Under the pieces are notes generated by a model. It was not told the DNA's origin, searched no databases, and saw nothing but the letters and a program-made list of their open reading frames with translations. A stretch of 20,858 nucleotides of DNA from JADKCL01 sp031415375 (lineage in GTDB: Bacteria > Bacteroidota > Bacteroidia > J057 > JADKCL01): contig JANORP010000307.1 in assembly GCA_031415375.1 (NCBI GenBank), positions 1 through 20,858 of the forward strand, in the 5' to 3' direction. This document shows positions 15,511-20,858 of this stretch, piece after piece. Numbering within the stretch: the first letter of the stretch is position 1; the number at the start of each line of letters is the position of its first letter. A program made the position numbers and the translations under genes.

Positions 15511-15570
15511 GATCTTAAGCATTGACAGACCAAAATAACCTGCGCCTTCGGCCTGTCAATGCTTAAGATC
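15511..15570. repeat. 18-bp perfect inverted repeat, 24-nt spacer
   Basis: The arms GATCTTAAGCATTGACAG (15511-15528) and its exact reverse complement (15553-15570) flank a 24-nt centre. The centre includes a small GCC-TTC-GGC stem. No target duplication or coding sequence marks it as a mobile element. The element covers the promoter candidate of the leftward T9SS gene, so it may be an operator, a leader hairpin, or both. Confidence 0.9.
15531..15559 (-). promoter_or_regulatory. Promoter candidate of the YCF48-like T9SS gene
   Basis: Read leftward, TTG (15559-15557, inside the right arm of the inverted repeat) is followed after 18 nt by TTATTTTG (15538-15531), one mismatch from TAnnTTTG. Spacing fits Bacteroidota sigma promoters. 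The predicted start falls at the edge of the other arm, leaving a leader of about 50 nt before the ATG at 15476. Confidence 0.5.
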
Positions 15571-15633
15571 GCAATTGGATTACATGGTTTCTGGAAAAAT
15601 CGAAGCACCCCAGACATCACCCAAAATTCTGCC

Positions 15634-15641
15634 TATCTTTC
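15634..15641 (+). promoter_or_regulatory. Weak -7 candidate for the MDR oxidoreductase gene
   Basis: TATCTTTC differs from TAnnTTTG only in the last base and lies 24 nt before the ATG at 15666. No TTG is present at the expected -33 position, so support is limited. Confidence 0.3.
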
Positions 15642-15665
15642 CTTCCTAAATCAATAATCCGCAGG

Positions 15666-16682
15666 ATGAAAGCATTTGTACTCACGCAATATGGTCCCGC
15701 CGACACGGCCTTTGAACTTCAGGAACGCCCCGATTTGCAACCTGCCGAAGGGCATGTGATCGTGGAGGTAGAGGCATTTGGCCTCAATTTTGCCGACATC
15801 ATGGCCCGCAAGGGCATGTACAAAGACGCGCCACCCAAACCTTGCGTGATCGGGTATGAAGCGGCTGGACGCATCAAATCCCTCGGCAAAGGTGTGACCC
15901 ATCTGCAAGTTGGGCAACGTGTCGCCTCATTTTGCAGGTTTGGCGGCTATGCCACGCAGATCGCTGCCCCAGCGGCTGGCGTCGTGCCGATTCCTGATAG
16001 TATGGATGTCGGTGTGGCATTGGCACTCATGGTGCAATATTCCACGGCCTGGTATTGCGCCGAATATGCCATGAAAATCCTCCCGGGCGACCATGTGCTC
16101 GTGCAAGCTGCGGCAGGCGGCGTGGGCACTGCACTCGTGCAAATCGCCAAGCACCGTGGCGCCATCGTCTATGGCACCGCTGGCAGTGACTCCAAATTGG
16201 CGTATCTGCGCAGCCTGGGTGTCGATCATCCCATCAACTATTCTAAAGAGGATTGTTTTGAAAAGATCCGGTCGATGCGGGGTGAGGCCGGCGTCGATGT
16301 GGTCTTTGACAGCCTCGGTGGCAAACATTTTAAGAAAGGATTTCAATTGCTCGGCCCCGGCGGACGCATCGTGGGCCTGGGTGCCGCGAGTCGCGAGGGC
16401 AAAGGCATCTTCTCAGACTTGGGAACGCTCTTTGGATTTGGACGGTACTGGGGTGCCTTTTTGCTGATGCAATCCCGCGCTGTGATCGGCTGCAACATGC
16501 TGCGCATCGCCGACCACCGCCCTCAGGTGCTGCAACATTGCCTCACCGAGGTGATGAAGGCGACCCAAGAAGGTTATCTCAAACCCACGGTCGGAAAGGT
16601 ATTTCCAGCAACGGAACTCGTGCAGGCACACCAATATTTGGAACAGCGCAAGTCCATGGGCAAGGTCATCGTCATTTGGTAA
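15666..16682 (+). CDS. Zinc-independent MDR oxidoreductase (quinone oxidoreductase/VAT-1-like)
   Basis: The 338-residue protein belongs to the medium-chain dehydrogenase/reductase superfamily. The GroES-like N-terminal domain contains GLNFADIMARKGMY (39-52), VIGYEAAG (61-68) and RFGGYA (91-96). The Rossmann domain begins with VLVQAAAGGVGTALVQIAK (144-162). The zinc-ligand GHE motif and structural-zinc cysteines of alcohol dehydrogenases are missing, which places it with NADPH:quinone reductases and the VAT-1-like group. It probably reduces quinones or enones with NAD(P)H in the cytosol; the substrate is not predictable. Length is normal and both ends look intact. It is transcribed away from the YCF48-like gene and is not closely linked to the next gene, since a strong terminator lies between them. 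Confidence 0.92.
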   Translation: MKAFVLTQYGPADTAFELQERPDLQPAEGHVIVEVEAFGLNFADIMARKGMYKDAPPKPCVIGYEAAGRIKSLGKGVTHLQVGQRVASFCRFGGYATQIAAPAAGVVPIPDSMDVGVALALMVQYSTAWYCAEYAMKILPGDHVLVQAAAGGVGTALVQIAKHRGAIVYGTAGSDSKLAYLRSLGVDHPINYSKEDCFEKIRSMRGEAGVDVVFDSLGGKHFKKGFQLLGPGGRIVGLGAASREGKGIFSDLGTLFGFGRYWGAFLLMQSRAVIGCNMLRIADHRPQVLQHCLTEVMKATQEGYLKPTVGKVFPATELVQAHQYLEQRKSMGKVIVIW

Positions 16683-16903
16683 GCATTGCTACAGACCACC
16701 TCACGTCACACGCAAGCGCGTTGTGCGCCGTTGTGGCGAAGAGTATTCAAAATATAATACCCTTGTAATGAATGCCTTACGAACTATTTTCAAAATAATC
16801 CATCCTTGACACATCCAATTGCTTCAATTTTCGTACATTTCCAGTGAAGTAGTAAATTTTTCTCATACCCTTTTTGTTTTCCCGACCACGGGATCAAAAA
16901 ATT
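16683..16903 (+). ncRNA. Possible small transcript between the MDR gene and a terminator
   Basis: About 220 bases after the MDR stop contain no credible open frame, yet they end at one of the strongest terminators in the window. TACATTTC near 16837-16844, one mismatch from TAnnTTTG, could start a transcript of roughly 90 nt ending there; a small CCCG-ACCA-CGGG stem (16881-16892) would be inside it. The alternative is simply a long 3' untranslated region of the MDR gene. No known RNA family is recognised. Confidence 0.2.
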
Positions 16904-16935
16904 CCCCCGCAGCGACACTGCGGGGGATTCTTTTT
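16904..16935 (+). terminator. Strong intrinsic terminator, probably bidirectional
   Basis: CCCCCGCAG (16904-16912) and CTGCGGGGG (16918-16926) form a perfect 9-bp stem with a 5-nt loop, followed by TTCTTTTT. On the other strand the hairpin is followed by TTTTTT, so it should stop transcription in both directions. It insulates the downstream MutS-like gene. Confidence 0.9.
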
Positions 16936-16947
16936 GCAGCCTTTCCG

Positions 16948-16955
16948 TAGCTTTG
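16948..16955 (+). promoter_or_regulatory. Promoter -7 element of the MutS-like gene
   Basis: TAGCTTTG is an exact match to TAnnTTTG and ends 6 nt before the ATG at 16962. Transcription would then start at or within a base or two of the start codon, giving a leaderless mRNA. No TTG lies at the usual -33 distance. It follows directly after the terminator, so a promoter is required in this short space. Confidence 0.45.
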
Positions 16956-16961
16956 CAGTCC

Positions 16962-18761
16962 ATGAATCCATTGAGCATCTTCCAAGCGCGACAAGCCCAG
17001 TTTCAGGCCGAGATTGACCGCATCCAAAAATCACTCGATATGATCGCCTTTGCGCGGCTGGGCGTCTTTTTGATGGCCGTTGGCGTCCAAGTTGCCTCTT
17101 GGGGATGGGGTGGTGCTTGGTGGCTGCTCATGTTGATGGGTGGCTTGGTGGGCTTCGGAATGGTGGTGCGGTGGAATGAGAAGGTGAAAACGCAACTCCT
17201 CTTTCAGCAAACATTGCTGCGCATCAATACCGAGGAGATCATGCGGCTAGAAGGCAAATTGGGCAGTTTTGACGAAGGAGAGGTCTTTGTCGATCCTCTC
17301 CATCCATACGGCAGCGACCTCGATATCTTTGGAAAATTCTCGCTCTATCAGCTCAGCAGCCGCGCCACGACACGGTTTGGCAAACGACGCATCGCCAATT
17401 GGCTCATGGCCCCGGCAGATGTGAGCGCGATCAGTGAGCGCCAAGCATCTGCTGCGAAACTCGCGCCGCAGATCGACTGGCGACAAATGTTTCAGGCGAT
17501 AGGTAGTGTGCAACAAGCGCAAGAGGAAGTCGATGCCCCCGAAGGCATGCGTGCTTGGCTGCGTGAACAGGGTATGATCGCCGCCCGGCCATTTTTGGGC
17601 GTCTTGCCATGGATCATGATGGGACTCTTGGCGATCGAGATCGGCTTGGAAGTCGCTGGAGTGATCGGTACAGGTTATTTTGCCATCATCCTCTTTGTCA
17701 ACTTCATTATCAATTTCAGCATTGGTAAGCAAGTGGAACGGGTGCGGGCCGCGAGCGAGCAGCGCGGCAAATTGCTCAAGACCTGGGCGAAACTCATTTC
17801 CCAAATCGAGCATTTAAAAGATGGCGGCAGCGCAGTTGCCTTGCTGCAACAGCGCCTGCTCACCCAAGGCCGCCCGGCATCGGCAGAGATCGCCCGACTC
17901 GGCGGCATCGTCGCCAACCTTGCGTTTCGCGATTCGGGCCTACCCTACTTTGTCATCAACACCATTTTCTTTTGGGATATCTTTTGCCTCAAAGCCCTGG
18001 AAAAATGGAAGGCCGACTTGGGCGAGCGCGTCATGGATTGGTTTGAGGTCATCGGCGAAATGGAAGCGTTGAGCAGCTTGGCTGCCATACGGTTTGCTTT
18101 TCCGCATTGGAGCAATCCTGAGATTGTGGAGGGCGCATTTTTGCTGGAGGCTGCCGACATGGGCCACCCGCTCATTCCACCGCATCAACGCATCGACAAT
18201 CCCATGCGCATCACCGGCAATGGCACGATATGGCTCGTGACAGGATCCAATATGAGCGGAAAAAGTACCTATCTGCGCACGGCAGGCACCAATGTCGTAC
18301 TCGCTCTCATGGGAGCACCCGTCTGCGCGACATCGATGCGCCTCTCGCCCATGCAGGTCGCGACGTCCATGCGCACGACCGACAACTTGGAAGAAAATAC
18401 CTCTAGTTTCTACGCAGAACTCAAGCGTCTCAAGTCGGTGATCGAGCTTGTGCGCAACAACAAAAATACTTTCTTTCTCCTCGACGAGATCCTCAAAGGC
18501 ACCAATAGCCGCGATCGTCAGGCGGGCGCGCGTGCCCTTGTGCAGCAATTGCACAAGCTCGGCGGCGCTGGCCTCGTGAGCACCCACGACATCGAAATCG
18601 TCGATATGGCCGCGCAAATGCCCCTCGCCATCCACAACTACAGCTTCAACTGCACTGTGACAGCCGAGGGGCAACTGATCTTTGACTACAAACTCACCGA
18701 GGGGCAATGCTTGAGCATGAATGCGACAGCGCTGATGCGGGCGATGGGGATTGAGGTTTGA
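16962..18761 (+). CDS. Membrane-anchored MutS-family ATPase
   Basis: The 599-residue protein ends in a MutS domain V ATPase: Walker A TGSNMSGKST (427-436), the conserved SMRTTDNLEENTSSFYAEL segment, Walker B FFLLDE (504-509) with LKGTNSRDR, and STHD (540-543). A MutS core (lever) region with RFGKRRIANWLMAP precedes it. The mismatch-reading domain I (with its Phe-x-Glu) and the connector domain are missing. Instead there are hydrophobic segments that look like transmembrane helices at about 32-69 and 209-257. It is therefore not canonical MutS; it looks like a membrane-tethered relative seen in Bacteroidota, of unknown role. ATG 16962 is chosen over the in-frame TTG at 16953, which lies inside the promoter element. 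It is a single gene whose stop is followed within 5 nt by a heptad repeat. Confidence 0.88.
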   Translation: MNPLSIFQARQAQFQAEIDRIQKSLDMIAFARLGVFLMAVGVQVASWGWGGAWWLLMLMGGLVGFGMVVRWNEKVKTQLLFQQTLLRINTEEIMRLEGKLGSFDEGEVFVDPLHPYGSDLDIFGKFSLYQLSSRATTRFGKRRIANWLMAPADVSAISERQASAAKLAPQIDWRQMFQAIGSVQQAQEEVDAPEGMRAWLREQGMIAARPFLGVLPWIMMGLLAIEIGLEVAGVIGTGYFAIILFVNFIINFSIGKQVERVRAASEQRGKLLKTWAKLISQIEHLKDGGSAVALLQQRLLTQGRPASAEIARLGGIVANLAFRDSGLPYFVINTIFFWDIFCLKALEKWKADLGERVMDWFEVIGEMEALSSLAAIRFAFPHWSNPEIVEGAFLLEAADMGHPLIPPHQRIDNPMRITGNGTIWLVTGSNMSGKSTYLRTAGTNVVLALMGAPVCATSMRLSPMQVATSMRTTDNLEENTSSFYAELKRLKSVIELVRNNKNTFFLLDEILKGTNSRDRQAGARALVQQLHKLGGAGLVSTHDIEIVDMAAQMPLAIHNYSFNCTVTAEGQLIFDYKLTEGQCLSMNATALMRAMGIEV

Positions 18762-18765
18762 TTTT

Positions 18766-18921
18766 GAATTAGCAGTTGGGAATTGAGAATTGGGAGTTAG
18801 GAAACCCGCATCGGGTTTAGGGCAGCTAATCCCGCATCGGTATCGCTGTTGGCAATTGGGAAAGGGAATTAGGAATTGAAGACACTCCAATTCCTAATTT
18901 CTCATTCCTCATTCTGAATTA
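18766..18921. repeat. Heptad repeat region with hairpins between convergent genes, copy 3
   Basis: Five 7-bp units at 18766-18800 fit GARTTRG-like heptads. Next come a 7-bp perfect hairpin (AAACCCG-CAT-CGGGTTT, 18802-18818) and a second copy of the CCCGCATCGG core (about 18831-18840). A 12-bp perfect inverted repeat (AATTAGGAATTG at 18867-18878, CAATTCCTAATT at 18888-18899) follows, and CATTCCT-type heptads run up to 18921. It begins 4 nt after the MutS-like stop and supplies the stop codon (TAA, 18921-18919) of the convergent peptidase. It may serve as a shared 3' end element. Confidence 0.8.
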
Positions 18922-20858
18922 TTTCAGCGTCCGCCCCAGCCAATCAAAGAAAATGCGGTGCCAGAGCACGCCATTTTGCGGCTGCATGATCCAGTGGCCT
19001 TCCTCAGGGAAGTAGAGGAATCTGGCGTCCAACCCCTTGAGCTTGGCGATGTTGAAGGCTTGCATGCCTTCGGTGACGGGTACACGGAAGTCTTTTTCGC
19101 CGTGGATTACAAGGATTGGCGTATTCCAGTTGCCGACAAATTTGTGCGGGCTGTGCTCGACATAAGTTTTGGGCTGCGGCTTGTCGTAGTAGGCGCCTTT
19201 CATGTCCCAATTGGCGAAAAACATCTCTTCAGTAGAGCCATACCAGCTTTCCAAATTGAACAATCCGCAGTGGGAAATGAATGTTTTGTAGCGGTTTTTG
19301 TGAACGCCAGCAAGGTAATAGACGCTGTAACCGCCATAACTCGCACCGACTGCCCCCATTTTGGTGGCATCGACATAGGGCTCCTTGGCGATGTCGTCGC
19401 TGGCACTCATATAGTCCTTGATCGGCTGCCCGCCCCAGTCGCCGCTGATGTCGTCGTTCCAAGCCTGCCCGAAGCCAGGCAAGCCACGACGGTTGGGCGC
19501 AATCACGATATAACCGTTGGCGGCCATCAACTGGAAATTCCAACGGTAGCTAAAAAATTGGCTCACGGCGCTTTGTGGACCACCTTGGCAGTAAAGAAGG
19601 GTCGGATACTTTTTGTTGGGATCAAAATCTGGGGGATAGATCACCCAGGCGAGCAGCTCCTTGTTGTCGGTCGTTTTGACCATGCGCGCCTTCACGTCGC
19701 CCCAGTTGACATCCTTGAGCAGCTGCTGGTTCAAGAAGGTGAGGGCACTCTGCTGCCCGGTATTGGGATCGATTGTGTACAATTCAGTGGGGTAAGACAT
19801 CGATGACAATTCGCCGACGAGGATGCCCGTCGCCACGTGAACGCTGCCCCAATTGTGGTCGCCTTCGGTCATTTGGCGCAGCTTGCCACTCCCAATCTCG
19901 ATGTTGAAGACTTGCACCGTGCCTTTGATGTCGCTGGTGAAATAGATGCTCTTGCTGTCAGCTGACCAAGCACAATTGCCTGCCGCGCGGTCTTTGTCCT
20001 TGAGCAATTCACGGCGCTCGCCGCTCACGAGATCGGCGATGAAGATGCGGTTGCGGTCGCTTTCAAAGCCCGGGCGCTCCATGCTGAGCCAGATCATGCT
20101 CTTGCCGTCTGGTGAATAGAGCGGCTCGACGTCATAGCCCATCATGCCTTCGGTGACATTGGTCGTCTTGGTGGTGCCGAGGTCATAGACAAAAATGTCG
20201 CTGTTGGTGCTGATGGCATAGTCCTTGCCGTTGAGCTTTTTGCAAGTGTAGGCAATACCCTTGCCATCGGCAGTCCAGCCGATTTGCTCGCCACCGCCCA
20301 TGGGTGCGAGGGGTGCGTCAAACCGCTCGCCGGGCATGATGTCGGTCGCTGCGCCGACCTTGCCGGCTTCATAGCTGGCAATGAAGACGTGGCTGTAGGC
20401 ATAGTCATGCCATGCATTCCAATGGCGGTAATCGAGGTCATCGATGATGCGGGCATTGGCGAGGGGGAGGTCGGGATAGACCTCGATGGTGGTCTGGTCG
20501 AGTTTCACGTCTTGGGTGAAGGAGACGTGTTTGCCGTCGGGGGCGTAGGCAAAGTTGCCGATGCCATCGGCGATTTCGGTGATCTGCACGGCAGCAGAGC
20601 CGTCGGGGTTCATTTCCCAGAGCTGCATGGTGCCCGACTTTGCGCTCAGGTAGCCAATCTTGAGGCCATCTGGGCGCCAGATGGCATTGTATTCACTCTC
20701 GGGGCTATTGGTGAGCTTGCTCACGGAGCCTGCTTTGACTGCATTTTTTCCTTTGTCACCTGGCAGCTTGAGGCGTAGGCTGTACAAGTCACGGTTGCCC
20801 TTGTTTACCGCGAGGTCATAATAGGTCACGCCAAACAACACTGTGGTGCCATCGGGCG
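18919..20858 (-). CDS. S9 family serine peptidase (prolyl oligopeptidase/DPP type), 5' end outside window
   Basis: At least 646 residues are visible, and the frame runs off the right edge, so the N-terminus (including any signal peptide) is missing. The upstream part is a TolB/DPP4-like beta-propeller with repeated PDGK motifs (YAPDGKHVSFT, YSPDGKSMIWL). The downstream part is an alpha/beta hydrolase: Ser in GASYGGYS (codon 19341-19339), Asp in HGEKDFRVP (19092-19090) and His in EEGHWIMQP (18996-18994) form the triad, and YCQGGPQSAVSQFF lies near the start of the domain. Such enzymes cut dipeptides or short peptides, in Bacteroidota often in the periplasm. The exact specificity (DPP4, DPP5 or acylaminoacyl) is open. 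No sorting tail follows; the protein ends WLGRTLK. Confidence 0.95.
   Translation of the reverse strand, partial: PDGTTVLFGVTYYDLAVNKGNRDLYSLRLKLPGDKGKNAVKAGSVSKLTNSPESEYNAIWRPDGLKIGYLSAKSGTMQLWEMNPDGSAAVQITEIADGIGNFAYAPDGKHVSFTQDVKLDQTTIEVYPDLPLANARIIDDLDYRHWNAWHDYAYSHVFIASYEAGKVGAATDIMPGERFDAPLAPMGGGEQIGWTADGKGIAYTCKKLNGKDYAISTNSDIFVYDLGTTKTTNVTEGMMGYDVEPLYSPDGKSMIWLSMERPGFESDRNRIFIADLVSGERRELLKDKDRAAGNCAWSADSKSIYFTSDIKGTVQVFNIEIGSGKLRQMTEGDHNWGSVHVATGILVGELSSMSYPTELYTIDPNTGQQSALTFLNQQLLKDVNWGDVKARMVKTTDNKELLAWVIYPPDFDPNKKYPTLLYCQGGPQSAVSQFFSYRWNFQLMAANGYIVIAPNRRGLPGFGQAWNDDISGDWGGQPIKDYMSASDDIAKEPYVDATKMGAVGASYGGYSVYYLAGVHKNRYKTFISHCGLFNLESWYGSTEEMFFANWDMKGAYYDKPQPKTYVEHSPHKFVGNWNTPILVIHGEKDFRVPVTEGMQAFNIAKLKGLDARFLYFPEEGHWIMQPQNGVLWHRIFFDWLGRTLK

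Noticed and set aside
15511..15570. Terminal inverted repeats of a small insertion element
   Set aside because: The centre is only 24 nt, there is no transposase and no visible target duplication; overlap with a promoter is a simpler explanation.
17940..18890. Leftward 316-codon open frame
   Set aside because: It is antisense to the MutS-family ATPase motifs and begins in the repeat region; composition fits a shadow frame of a GC-rich gene.
18958..19806. Rightward 282-codon open frame
   Set aside because: It lies antisense to the alpha/beta hydrolase domain of the S9 peptidase, whose catalytic triad is intact.

Overview
The window looks like a chromosomal segment from a member of the Bacteroidota. 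Two secreted proteins and one gene remnant end in type A C-terminal sorting domains of the type IX secretion system (T9SS). The remnant carries a Delta-60-type repeat, and several upstream regions hold exact or near matches to the Bacteroidota -7 element TAnnTTTG. A more precise placement (for example Saprospiria-like) would be a guess. Most genes have a moderately high GC content; one two-gene block at 9718-12481 is visibly more AT-rich.

Layout, left to right. Positions 1-478 hold non-coding sequence and a broken T9SS-cargo remnant. Positions 547-6410 hold a leftward Fe-S cluster assembly operon in transcription order sufB-sufC-sufD-sufS-sufT, followed by a bacilliredoxin with its own promoter candidate and a terminator. 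A divergent Uma2-family nuclease-like gene follows at 6575-7156. A rightward secreted phospholipase-D-like phosphodiesterase with a T9SS tail occupies 7469-9715. It meets, tail to tail with a 2-nt gap, a leftward pair: a P-loop ATPase (11093-12481) and a TPR protein (9718-11145). Next, also leftward, come an E3-like flavoprotein that lacks the redox-active cysteine pair (12537-14021) and a secreted Asp-box/YCF48-type T9SS protein (14148-15476). An 18-bp inverted repeat surrounds the promoter candidate of the latter. Rightward genes are a zinc-less MDR oxidoreductase (15666-16682) and a membrane-anchored MutS-family ATPase (16962-18761). The window ends inside a leftward S9-family serine peptidase (18919 to beyond the right edge).

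How the genes work together. SufBCD form the Fe-S scaffold complex, SufS supplies sulfur from cysteine, and SufT (DUF59/MIP18) helps mature target proteins. The bacilliredoxin fits thiol-redox protection of that pathway. The ATPase and TPR genes overlap and share a low GC content, so they probably act as one unit. This pair is the best candidate for an undescribed system: an active P-loop NTPase encoded with a TPR protein whose N-terminal domain looks like an NTPase fold without a P-loop. No effector domain can be recognised, so a defence or signalling role is inference.

A family of 7-bp-period repeats (consensus about SARTTRG, often with an inverted second half) occurs at three intergenic sites (1003-1091, 4811-4923, 18766-18921). 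In each it touches or overlaps neighbouring stop codons.
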